From Fragilariopsis cylindrus CCMP1102 (lineage: Eukaryota > Bacillariophyta > Bacillariophyceae > Bacillariales > Bacillariaceae), in assembly GCA_900095095.1 (NCBI GenBank), contig FMBT01000320.1, forward strand, positions 186,001 to 250,000: a stretch of 64,000 bases of DNA. Reading direction: 5' to 3'. The notes below the pieces were generated by a model. The model did no database searches and was not told where the DNA came from. It saw nothing but the letters and a program-made list of their open reading frames with translations. A program made the translations under genes and the position numbers. How positions within the stretch are numbered: the first letter of the stretch is position 1; the number at the start of each line of letters is the position of its first letter. This document shows, one piece after another, positions 10,863 to 21,600 of the stretch.

Positions 10863-11112
10863 CTTCTCTGGCAAAGATAATTCACGGTGTGGATCACTAT
10901 CTGCAGCTTCACGGGTAGGTTCTTATTCTAGGTTGTCGAATGAAATCAAGGCAAGATGATGGAGGAAAGATATAAGTATTACCACTAAGACGGTTGAAGC
11001 TACATTTGCTACTTTTGTTGCTGTTGTTGATGATTTGATTATCCGTGGTGTTAGCGGCAGATTCTTTTAAAATCCGAAGCGCTGCGGACAATTTTTCCGC
11101 CGAGTGATCCAT
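10863..11112 (-). pseudogene. Copy C of the unknown gene family
   Basis: Head MDHSAEKLSAALRILK begins at 11112. The frame runs 67 codons, then stops, and about 14 bases after the stop another frame gives the tail DPHRELSLPEKIL, ending at about 10855. Head and tail match those at 8432-8775. The segment just upstream (about 11110-11190, minus strand) also reads as plausible protein (PEEKADEQVQYNGSSG). It is either a multi-exon gene whose introns I cannot place or a decayed copy. Confidence 0.4.
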
Positions 11113-12017
11113 GATATAAGATTAAAAAGAAACTAGTCCTGAAGAACCATTATATTGCACTTGTTCATCAGCTTTTTCTTCGGGTTGGTTTTTTGTGCGA
11201 CCGTTTCAATATATTGAGAAAATCTTTGGCAATGAGAAATCTTCGTTGGTGACCTTTACCTACGCTACAATACTAAAGCTTCTAGTATACGGTAGAGATG
11301 ATATACGAAAGCATACACTTCGCAGCAAGTTTCAAATCAATGCAGAGTTTTTCTTCGTTCGTCTGAGAAGCATTTTGTCTCTCACTCCAGTCCTGTCCAG
11401 TTCATGTTGTAGATTGGTAACCTCATGGCGCGATCATTAAACACCCAAACAAAGTACTTAGTACTACTGTACCACTTTTTGAAGGATTGAATATTGATAA
11501 TGGGGGTATTTTCTTGGCTTATGCTGTTACACTATACAGTGATACACTCAACTCTTGCTGCTATAGCTACTATACTGAGATAAATGTATGTACTGTACAG
11601 TAGTACTCATACTATTAGTAGGGTATTATATAGCTCTGAAAGAACGTTTGACGTACGGACCTCAAAATGTATTTCCACCGCACAATTGTCAATCACGCAC
11701 AAAAAGACGATTTGACTACTGTATCACATATACACGATTTGAATCGAATGAATCGAATCGGTTGACGGTTATACTATTTCCGTCTGGTTGTCGCATCGTA
11801 GGACTCATTTATTTTTTGAATCACAACACCATACAACTTAACACGTAGAAGACAAAGAAACGCTCCGTAATAATATTAGTAGCGTCAACAACAAGCAACA
11901 GTCATTTGCCTAACAACAAAGCAAAACAACACGAAAAGAAAACAACAACAACAGCATATACTTACACTATTACTCACTTTCCTATTACTATAATAAAAAT
12001 AGAATAATAATATCAAA
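11113..12017. other. Intergenic; promoter of Sec61 beta at its end
   Basis: No gene is supported. A perfect 12-bp palindrome TACTGTACAGTA lies at 11591-11602. The final 150 bases, rich in AACA words, are the presumed promoter and 5' UTR of the Sec61 beta gene. Confidence 0.5.
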
Positions 12018-13009
12018 ATGGTAAGGCAGAAGATCTATTTTACAGATATGATACGTCATTGGACTTCATGTGGCGAGACCTCGTCCGTTCGTTTACTCCT
12101 TAGCTCATTGATACCTCCCTTTTTTAAAAAGGGAAAATGATATAAAGAGAGAGAGAGAGAGAGAGAAGCAAAAGAAAGAAAGAAAGAAAGACTCCGTCTC
12201 TCTTGCCCCCTCCTTTGAATGCCATCGTTTTGTTTTCATCGTCCCGTCCTATCGTGTTTTGTTTGTGCGCTATTTGTGCTTGTGTGTGTGTGTGATTGTT
12301 ACTTTTTGCTGATACCGGTGGGTGTGTTGCGTGAGATTTTTAGAAGAATTGGTCTGGAAAAAAAAATCTATGATGAATATACTGGGATTACGGATCGGAT
12401 GGCGAAGTTCGATCGACGGGAGACAGATACACGGAAAGAAAGAAAGAGAGAGAGAGAGATAATGAAAACAAAAAATAATAGAAGCAACAAAAGCAGCGGT
12501 CGCATGTGTCGTGTCGTGTGCATTGCATCGATCGATTGATTGTGACGAACGAAGAAGAAGATGAGATAATTCGTCATTAAAAAAGAAAACGATCATCCAT
12601 CTATTCGTTCCGTGTCGTTTTACGCTCCCATTTTATTTTTCTATGCTTTTCTTGATAGTTCTTGTATTTCATTTGATCTTTATAAAAATTGTCGTCCATC
12701 CCCATCCCCAATTTTTTGCTGGAAAACATAATACATATTCATCACACTCACTCACACATACTTATTCTTCGTTGTAACAACCCCACCCATATATATATAC
12801 TATAGGCAACTCAAAGACGTGCAGCTGCAAGAGCCGGTGGTGGAGGTGATCAAGGTGGACGACAAGCGGGTGGTGGAAATAATATTCTACAACATTTCAC
12901 AGATGATTCACCTGGATTACAAATTGGACCCACTACGGTATTAATTGCTAGTTTATCCTTTGTGGGTGCGGTAGTTATGCTACATATTATTGGTAAATTC
13001 CGATCGTAA
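12018..13009 (+). CDS. SEC61B: Protein transport protein Sec61 subunit beta
   Basis: Exon 1 is only the ATG (12018-12020). A 785-base intron (GTAAGG...TATAG, 12021-12805) follows, and exon 2 (12806-13009) encodes the rest, giving 68 residues. The order is typical of Sec61 beta: a basic, Gly-rich cytosolic head (ATQRRAAARAGGGGDQGG), the conserved linker (NNILQHFTDDSPGLQIGPTT), and one C-terminal tail-anchor helix (VLIASLSFVGAVVMLHIIG) ending KFRS. It is the small tail-anchored subunit of the ER translocon, supporting entry of secretory and plastid-destined precursors. The length is slightly short for the family but complete. Splicing directly after the start codon means translation of the body depends on removing this intron. 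Confidence 0.92.
12140..12190. repeat. GA and GAAA simple repeats in the Sec61 beta intron
   Basis: Purine-rich AGAG and AAAG runs lie within the 785-base intron. A similar GAGA run is at about 12440-12460. They create an open but unsupported frame at 12219-12539. Confidence 0.7.
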
Positions 13010-13640
13010 ATCAACAAACAACAAAACAATAATACAACAAATAGTTAGTAGAAACATGAATGACATGCAAACAATAAGAAGAAAAAGAAGAGACAGAGGG
13101 AATTCCTATATTATATTGCTATGCTGCAATACGCTTACTGCAAAAATAAATCAATAAATAATAATTATATCATAAAAGCGATCATGAAATTTTTATCACA
13201 CACAAAAGAAGAGGATTATATCCGACTACTAAGAGAGTATTTGTTCTTTAATATGTCTATGGAAGGGTCTATATTCTCGGTTGTAGTGGAATCTCGTTTC
13301 TGGTAGCTTGTTTGTTTGATTGTTTGCAGACCCCCTACTAAGCCTATCGTACAAGCTAGCTATAGAAAACTAGGAGTGAAGAATATTCCATTTAAAAAGT
13401 AACGATGGGTTGTGTGTGTGTGTGTGTGTTTGTCTATTGTTTGATTATACTATTATTTCATAGAAGAGGGAACAGCGTGTATTAGTAGAGACATATTCAA
13501 TTTCATATCAAATATTTTTACTAGTGAGATATTATACCGGTATGTCATGTCATGTGCCAAATGATGACATGGGATTTGTGCGATTATATATCTTTATCTT
13601 TACCATTCCCAATACCTACTATTTCTCTTATATTGCAGTT
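13010..13640. other. Intergenic, convergent 3' ends
   Basis: This lies between Sec61 beta (plus) and the Ala/Ser-rich gene (minus). A GT repeat lies near 13410-13430. No gene is seen. Confidence 0.5.
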
Positions 13641-16067
13641 TTATAATGTCGAAACGATTGCTGAACCGCCCTCTATCAGAAGCATAATAAATTGTTGTAC
13701 TATTAATGCTAATCCATCAATAAATGCTGGTAATAAATCTTCAAGGATGAAGGTTATTGTTTTTGGTATTACATCACCATCTATTTGTGAGGACGTTGCA
13801 ACAGCTGCGGCAGCAGCAGTAGCAGTAGAACTTCCACCAGCTACACCAGCACCAGCTGCACCAGCACCTGCTGTTGTTGTTGTTGCTGTTGCTATAAATG
13901 CAATTGAATTTGCAACTACCTTCAACAAAGAAACCAACACGGGTGCAATTGCTGATGCAAATGCTTGGAGTTGTTGTGATATTCCATTGATATCAATTTG
14001 ACTCAATGAATATTGTACTTCTGTTATAGTTTGACCTGTTATACCTTCTACTATTGCACGTGGTATACCAACAACTAATCCTAATATCATTTGTAATGTT
14101 TTTAATACAGCTTGAGCTTGTTCGAATGATGTTCGTATAGGAGTAACTAGTGTTGTTGCTGTTGCACCACCACTCGTAGCAGTCTGTAATGGCATTGATA
14201 ATGGTATTAATAAATCATTATATAATCCATCACGTACACCATTCATCATATCATCGATTGCATTTGGTGAATCTTGTAACGTAACATCCATTAATGCACG
14301 TGGAATAGCAACAACAGTTGCAACAATCATTTCCATCAGACCTTGTATATCACCACCACCGCCATTACTATTAGAACTACCAAATCCTTGTTGTTGTGCA
14401 AGTGCCATAGCAGTTATTTTAGCAGAGGACGATACTGCTGTACCTGGTTTGGCGGTAATAATAGCAGCTTTTGTAACTGCTGCAGCAGATCCAACAAATT
14501 CGGATGTTGTTTGACTTGCTGATGATGCACTTGATGTGAATGCATTCATACTTTCATTTGTAATAGAACCAATACCATTAAATACTGATCGTGATGTTGA
14601 TCCTGCAGTATCAACTACAGACGATGATGTTTTTGATGTTGTTTCTGCAATCGTTGACATAACTTGATTAAAATTTTGTGTTGTTGTTGATACAAATCCA
14701 TTGATAGAATTTTGTAAACCTTGTCCTGTTGAGGATACAACTTTCGACGTAGTGGTGGCAATACTACCCAATGCTGTATTTGCATTGAATGCAGTTTCAC
14801 TAATGACTGATGCTACATTTGATGCAGTATCAGATACGGCTTTTGTTGTTGTGGTGGCAACATCACCTAAAGCATCTTTTGCATTTATTGCATTTTGTGA
14901 TATAGTCGTTGCTGCTTTTGTTGCTGTATCAGATATAGGTTTAATAACAGTTGCAGTTGCTGCTGCTGCATTCATATCATTATTTACGAAAGGTGCTGCA
15001 GTTGCAGTTGCTGATTCAGAGATGATAGATGCAGCCTTTGTTGCTGTTGTTACAGTATTAAGAGTATTTCCTGGTACTGCTGGTGCTGTCCACGTTCCAT
15101 CTTCAATTTGTTGTTTCCATATTTGAAATTTATCTAATGATTGATGTGGTGTAGTTTCTACAGATAAAAGTGTAGAACTACTACTACCAGCAGCGAATGC
15201 ATCCAATGTTGAAGAAAATTCTTGTGTTACACGCTGAATAACTTCTTGAAATAATATATCAGAACTTGTACTAGTACTGGTACTCGTATCAGCATTAGCA
15301 GTGTCCATTAATGATGCTGTATTGTGGTCAAGAAAGGAATAATAGGATGATGATACTGTAGATGATGAAGGAATGGTAAGATCGTCTCCTCCAGCAGCAA
15401 CACCGCCCACCATACCAGTACTAGTAATTGTAGTTGCTGATGATAATAACGAGGCTGACGCCGATGAAAGTGCATCTAAATATTTGGATGTTGCACTCAA
15501 TAAGCCATCTTCAATTGACGATGGTGGTTGATAGGAAATACTATCTAAATATGCAACAGATGCTGACGTCGATTGGATTTTGCTGCTAAGTAGATGGAAG
15601 TTGTTCGATGTGCTTCTTCGAGCCAATGATGATGTTGCTTTTGTCGATGTCGTTGACGTTGTTCGGAATGTAAATGACTCAACAGTAGCCAATAAAGGAA
15701 TCTGTAAACAGCGTATAAAAGGATCATGATGATGATCGGGATGGTGATTATCATTTTGGATTACTACCAATAAGAAGAAGCATAACGTCACAACAACAAC
15801 AAAAGGAAACACTCGTCGTCGTCGCCTTATTCTAGTAGTACTAGTAGCACTAGTAGTCTTATTCTTATTCTTCCCAACTACCTCTTTCGCAAACGAGTCC
15901 GAGTACGAGTCCGAGTACAACGACGATGATCCATTCATCATTGAAGAGATTAATTGTAATGGATGTGTGATTCTACAGCACAGCACAGCACAGCACAGCA
16001 CAGTATTAGCGATTTGCTGCTGCTGCTTGACCTGTTTGGGACGACTTGACTCTGAGTAGGACAGCAA
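13641..16067 (-). CDS. Ala/Ser/Thr-rich probable plastid protein with helical repeats
   Basis: An intronless frame of 808 codons. The true start may be Met43 (15941), because the upstream part is encoded by a CAGCA repeat (LCCAVLCC). A hydrophobic helix (VFPFVVVVTLCFFLLVVIQ, residues 87-105 of the long form) is followed by VESFTFRTTSTTSTK, which resembles a signal peptide plus a Phe-led, Ser/Thr/Arg-rich transit peptide. The centre (about residues 330-560) has degenerate Ala/Thr/Ser helical repeats such as ISDTATKAATTISQ and VSDTASNVASVISE, reminiscent of LEA- or perilipin-like amphipathic helices. The C-terminus has two related blocks, VVAIPRALMDVTL and VVGIPRAIVEGIT, then long hydrophobic helices. 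I recognise no named family. A membrane- or lipid-surface-coating role in the plastid is inference. Confidence 0.75.
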   Translation of the reverse strand: MLSYSESSRPKQVKQQQQIANTVLCCAVLCCRITHPLQLISSMMNGSSSLYSDSYSDSFAKEVVGKNKNKTTSATSTTRIRRRRRVFPFVVVVTLCFFLLVVIQNDNHHPDHHHDPFIRCLQIPLLATVESFTFRTTSTTSTKATSSLARRSTSNNFHLLSSKIQSTSASVAYLDSISYQPPSSIEDGLLSATSKYLDALSSASASLLSSATTITSTGMVGGVAAGGDDLTIPSSSTVSSSYYSFLDHNTASLMDTANADTSTSTSTSSDILFQEVIQRVTQEFSSTLDAFAAGSSSSTLLSVETTPHQSLDKFQIWKQQIEDGTWTAPAVPGNTLNTVTTATKAASIISESATATAAPFVNNDMNAAAATATVIKPISDTATKAATTISQNAINAKDALGDVATTTTKAVSDTASNVASVISETAFNANTALGSIATTTSKVVSSTGQGLQNSINGFVSTTTQNFNQVMSTIAETTSKTSSSVVDTAGSTSRSVFNGIGSITNESMNAFTSSASSASQTTSEFVGSAAAVTKAAIITAKPGTAVSSSAKITAMALAQQQGFGSSNSNGGGGDIQGLMEMIVATVVAIPRALMDVTLQDSPNAIDDMMNGVRDGLYNDLLIPLSMPLQTATSGGATATTLVTPIRTSFEQAQAVLKTLQMILGLVVGIPRAIVEGITGQTITEVQYSLSQIDINGISQQLQAFASAIAPVLVSLLKVVANSIAFIATATTTTAGAGAAGAGVAGGSSTATAAAAAVATSSQIDGDVIPKTITFILEDLLPAFIDGLALIVQQFIMLLIEGGSAIVSTL

Positions 16068-16815
16068 GATTTGTGTGTGTGTGTCTCCAGAATTAATACA
16101 GTACGAATGTTCTCTTTTGTGAAGGATGATGGATGATGATGTGAAGAGAGTTTGTTTGTGTTTAGCTACAGTATTGTATTGTCAAGATTTTAAATGAAGA
16201 TTTTTTTTAACGTGTAACTTACAGAATTGTATTAAACTTTTTCATCGAGTTACGATTGTCGAAGATGACGTCATGTTTAATCTAACAGGCTCTATCTAGT
16301 AAGTCACGAATCGAATCGAGTCGTAGTAAAATTAAAGAAGGTTTCCCGCATCACCCACGTATTTCTGTTTTTCCACTCTTGTTTTTGAGATCGAGCTAAA
16401 ATATATTTTCCCCTTTTCATTCAATTCGCGAAAATTATAAAACAGAAGTGATAAAAAGTTAAAAGCACTTCTGATGGATTATATTCGGTACAATTGTATT
16501 TATGTTGTGATACATATTTTTGTTTTTCACTTAGGGAGAAAATTTCTCACGCTAACTAATAAATAGAATTGATAAAAAGCTTATAATTGTAGTTGAGAAG
16601 AGTCAAAACTATTTAAAAATTCATGCAAATAAATAATTATTGCATTTGCATTCTTCTTAGCTACTCGTACAAAATAATGTAACACTCGCGCACCATAACG
16701 TTATCCTATATCTAGACAAAAAAGATAACAACTTGTAACAACAGTAACTCCAATACACTGTATCATATCTCGTCAAACACAACCAGACAAATCAAGAATC
16801 AATCACATAGCAATC
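16068..16815. other. Divergent promoter region
   Basis: This lies between two divergently transcribed genes (minus at 16067 or 15941, plus at 16816). It is AT-rich with TACAGTA words near 16097 and 16165. No gene is seen. Confidence 0.5.
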
Positions 16816-18206
16816 ATGAGACTCTCAACAGCCGTAAATTCCATTCTCTTGGCGCATGCCTCTTGTTATGTTCCTTCTGTTCTTTGTAAGAAAGGAAGGA
16901 TGGGTTATGATACTGCTACTGCTACTGCTACTATGGTAGATGACAACGGCAGCAATAATAATGATGAGAGAATGTTGTTTGCTTCATTATTACCTACTGA
17001 TTACAAATATCGTCGGAACTACATTGCTATTATTGAACCCGAAAACTTTGTAACCCTTTTCCCAAATGGTGGAGGCATTGCTGAAGCTTTTGACGGCTTA
17101 AATCCCTCAGCAATGGCCAAAGGTAAAGCAACACAAAAGTTTGCCGGTGATGGTGTTGGTGGAGGTGGAGACAACGCACGACAGTTACAAGGATCCTCCA
17201 CGATTCTAAACGGTACGTAATATAAATAATTGCGCATTAATATGTGCACATGCATGAAAAGAGAGTGAAAGTGTAAGTTTCTTATGATTATAGTCGTTGT
17301 CAATATATTCAATTACTAACTTTCATTTGTGTTTGCTGCTACGAGAAGGGAAAATTTATGATCCTGCTGATATTGCAATTGTTAATAAATTCAATGGTGT
17401 TGAGGATAATGATATTGGTCTTGACATTCCTAGGAACCCAGAACTTGTTCTTAATCTTCCGTAAGTCATTGTGCCATCCATGTTTGTTAAGTATTTATTG
17501 CATCGTTACTTATCTTCTTGTGTGCTTCTATTTTCTTTTTCTATTCAATCTTTTGGGTGTGCATAGATTTCCTGGTGGCCGCCAACCAAAACAACCAATC
17601 CCACCTGGTGATTCAGCATTCTTTTATCATGGAATTTGTGTTGCAACTTCAGCTTTTAATGATCCTAAAGGGTTTCTTTTAGACACAGTGTTATCACATT
17701 CGTGTAAATTAAACATTTGTTTAGGTGGTGGTGGCTTTAATTGCATTGCAATCTATGCTGGTACCTCATTCATCTTTAATGTTGGACAGCAGATTAGGTC
17801 TCCTACTATCTTGGGTTTGGGTATGGACAAGGGTAATAATAGGGGTAATAATTTATTATTACCCCTGGGGACGGAGGAAAGTGGACCTTCTCTTCCACCA
17901 CCATTTCCTGCAACAATTATTGGAGGTACAGGAAGGTATGTACGGTTTAAAGTGTATTTGTTTCATACCATTTCCCCAATATGTAATTTTGCTTATCAAT
18001 TCCATTTCACTTTCTTTCTTAAAAGCTTCGAAGGGATAGAGGGAACTGTGGATATTGCAACAATATGTGGTACAACTGGTCCAATCATTGGAATAGAAAC
18101 TCGACGTCAATCTTCAACATTGACACAATCTTCAACATTGAAATTTGGTCTGATCGTCCAAACTATATCTATCAATGCAAACATGCCTCTCCCTGCTGCA
18201 CCTTAA
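16816..18206 (+). CDS. Secreted dirigent-like (AOC-barrel-like) protein
   Basis: Four exons: 16816-17212, 17349-17460, 17567-17935 and 18026-18206, with GTACGT, GTAAGT and GTATGT donors. The last intron is 90 bases and also reads through in frame. The first acceptor is ambiguous (GAG then AAG, three bases apart, both in frame). The protein of about 352 residues starts with a signal-like segment (MRLSTAVNSILLAHASC). A predicted beta-rich part follows: ELVLNLPFPGGRQ, FFYHGICVATSAFNDPKG, and ATIIGGTGSFEGIEGTVD. The GGTGxFxGxxG block is characteristic of dirigent and allene-oxide-cyclase barrel proteins. Dirigent proteins steer radical coupling in plants. The role in this organism is unknown and the assignment rests mainly on that block. 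A duplicated SSTLTQ segment is present near the end. Confidence 0.6.
17841..17866. repeat. Perfect 11-bp hairpin inside exon 3
   Basis: AGGGGTAATAA (17841-17851) and its reverse complement TTATTACCCCT (17856-17866) enclose a 4-base loop within the dirigent-like coding exon. It encodes the Asn/Leu-rich segment GNNRGNNLLLPLG. Confidence 0.8.
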
Positions 18207-18672
18207 CTAACAAGTAATCAGTACTTTAAAATTAAAACTTATGAAAAAGGAAAACTACTACACTCCTACTATATCAAACCTATACATCTAACTGATTAAT
18301 TAGTAAAAAGAGGAAACAAACGCATTATGCTTCTGCTGATCCCACCATATATGTTTGATACTGTTATGGTGTACAAGTAATTACTGTGGTACAACTTCCT
18401 ATCATTATATGGATGCCGATTATCTACTACTAAATTCAAATGTATATAAGTTTAAAAAGGTTTTCTATAGTTTTCTTTTATTAAGCTTAAACAAATTTGG
18501 CATTTTTTCAACAATTTGAGATCTCATGTATACTGATGTATTATAATAGTTTACATAAGAATGGATAGTTTTTGATTCAGGATTTCGATTTGTTTGGTAT
18601 GCTTTTTGTTATGTGTTCCTTTTAATGATACGCAATTTTTTTAATTTATGTTAGTTTTTTTTTTCTTCTTCT
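18207..18672. other. Short intergenic, convergent ends
   Basis: AT-rich DNA ending in a T-rich tract near 18655-18672. No gene is seen. Confidence 0.5.
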
Positions 18673-21600
18673 TCACGAAGAAATTCCGATCTTTAATAAA
18701 TATTGACGTAAACCATCGAGTTGATAATCACCTATCGAACAATTGATACAAATAACGACCTGTGTTAAAACTTCGGATACGGCTAAATCCCATTCATTTT
18801 TTTCACGTGCAGTACGCAACAATGATGCAACTTCAGCTGTAATAACAGATGGAGGAAAACACGAATGACGACATAAATAGAACAATGTATCAGTAAGACG
18901 TTTCCGACCAACAAACGTAAGTGGAACATGATGTTGATATTCATAGGCATCATCGTTGTTGCCATCATCATCATCATCGCGTCGTTCATCACTGTTGGTT
19001 TTTTGTTTGGTAGCCCTTCTGCTGTTGTTTCGATGCGGAGTTCGTGGTGTTACAGCACGATAATGCTCTGGACGAAGAGCAAGAGACATCACGAATGGTC
19101 TCTTAAAAGAACCTATTTTCGTTGCATTAGTTGAAGAAGAAGAATCCACTGCACGACGTTTTTGTCCTCGTTTTTGCTGTTGGTCGTGTACCTGTGATTT
19201 TCCCACTAGCGGCGTCGACTGAGAATGGCACTTGCTGGTACTGCTGCGCCGTGACGTCGTCGATAGACTCGTAGATGAATTCGGAGAATGATGATTATTA
19301 TTATTACTGTGATGACGTTTGACCTTCACCTTTTTCGTTCCTCCAGGAGGTAAAATATAGTCAATATTAGATGCGACTTCTCCTCGGGAGGATGATGCGA
19401 CTTCAGTCTCGTCATCACTGCTACTTTCATCATTCCCAGCATCACTACCGTAGGGAACAAAGTTATTCATTTCCGATAATGCTAATGTTAATACTCCTGG
19501 TTCCGCAGACATGTATGCATTAACCGCTGGGCATACCATAACACCAATTGTTCTCTGCAATTTTTTACTGTAGGGACAAATATGTCCTTGTTTTGGGACA
19601 CCACAAAGTTTACAGCGATACTTGATCTTTTTATTTGGATCATCACCACCATCCGTCGAAGACGACTTTCCCGTTGTGTCAGATGAGGATCGTTGCTCTT
19701 GAGAAGCAATCTCAATTTCATTGTTACTAACATCTTGGCAGAAAATACTTGTTCCAGATCGACTAGCAGTAGTAGTAGTAGGAGAAGAGTTACTGATCCC
19801 AGTAGTTGGACTAGTACGGGTACCACGTTTGTTGTTGTTAGGACGACGACGACGACGACGACTATTAACATCTTCCTCATCGGTAGAAACAAAAACTGGA
19901 GGATTCTCTTCTACCTTCCATTCAATTCCCTGTCCACCAACAAAATATCGTTGATGGAATCGATCTTTGTAACGATCGCCCGACGATCCTGTAGTAGATG
20001 GTGAACATAGAACCGACGTGCTGCTCCTGTACTTGTAATGTCCATTTACTCGACGAAAAATATTACCATTACTACTGTTATTCGACGTCGAAGAACCACT
20101 ACCATTGCTACCGCCGTTACTACTAACCAAATTATGAACCCGGTACGGAGGAGTACGGGTAGCGCTGCTACTGCTTGTATTGGTATCTGTATCATCTCTC
20201 ATCTGCTGGATGTCCGTTTTTATGTAACCACCCAACGCAAAGATTGATGATTCGATACGACGTCTTGCAACTTTTAAATCTTCGGAATCCATATGGATCG
20301 CACGCGGAGTCTGGTGTTATACAATTCAAAAAGAACGGGAACAAGAAAATCAATAAAAGTAAGGCAACTGTCCGCTTGCGAACATTACCACGAAAGAACA
20401 AATGCTACGCATAGAACAAAAATTCTTCTTGAATTACATCATATAAGCAGCAACATACCTGATGATGGTTATCAACCCAAACGCCGCCCAATAAATACGA
20501 AAATCCCTCAAAGACCGTACTAATCGATCGTAATAGAATAAAAGGATCATTCCTGCCTCCGATATTGCTGTTGAATCCATAATAGGCAGGAACTCTTGCT
20601 GTCGTGGTAGTGGTAGTAGAAGTCGAAGTGCTGTTATCTTTAGTATCACGGTAGTTATTATTCGACGAAGAAGGAGGCTGATGATGCTGGTGCGAGTGTT
20701 GATAATTACTCGCAGTAGTGATATCAGTCCGTCCATCAGAACCACCATCATTGGAATAAGTACGAGGATGAACATTGATGTTGTGATAATATGACGAAGG
20801 AGGGGTAGCAGTAGCTGCAGTTGCAGGTGTGTAGAGATCTTGTTGTTGTTGTTGATCATGATGAGTGTTTACCTGCTGATGATATTGATATCGACGGTTT
20901 GCCTGCCCATTTCCACTTCCATGTGGTGTCGCCGGCGGCGGAGGTAATAAACGAGGACGATGCGGAAGATAATCTCTATGCTGCTGCTGCTGCTGCTGTT
21001 CCGAATAAGGACGATGGCAATCCATCCACGGCGATGATGATATAAGTGGAGGTAGAGAAGGCGGACGGTCGTAGTCGTCATCGTGTCGTTCCTGCTGGTC
21101 AAATTTTGGTTTCAACGGTTTTGGTGGTCCGTATTGATGCTGGTGCGGCGGCAAATGCTGCTGCCAATGCGGTTGCATGTGATACTGATGATCACCCCCG
21201 CCCGCTACAGGATAACCGCCGTCTCTATAATACGATGGAGGATAATAATTGTATCCGTATTGTGATAGAGGTGGTGGTGGATGAGGAAACTCTCGAGGTA
21301 ATGGAGGTGCCGATGAAATAGATCCTTGATGGTTATATTGTTGATCGTTATAACGAAACCCAACGTCTGCAACGTAACCATGCCCTCCATCTAAATATTT
21401 GTTTTTATTTGCGCTCTTGTTGCTGCCAACTCTGTCACTAGCAGTACCACCGGTACCACGGCGAGGTGGGGTCTTTGCCTCCGATAAGTTAGATGGTGAT
21501 CCTGTGTCATAGCCATCGTAGTGTTTTGTTGTTTGTCGTTTTCGAAATGATGACGAAGATTGATGTTGACACTGTTCGGTAGGCTTCGCAGCTGCTGGTG

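Noticed and set aside
12219-12539. A 106-codon plus-strand frame
   Set aside because: It lies wholly inside the Sec61 beta intron and is built from GT and GA simple repeats. No domain or signal supports it.
13552-14001. A 149-codon plus-strand frame
   Set aside because: It is antisense to the Ala/Ser-rich gene. Its openness is a by-product of Ala/Thr codon bias on the other strand.
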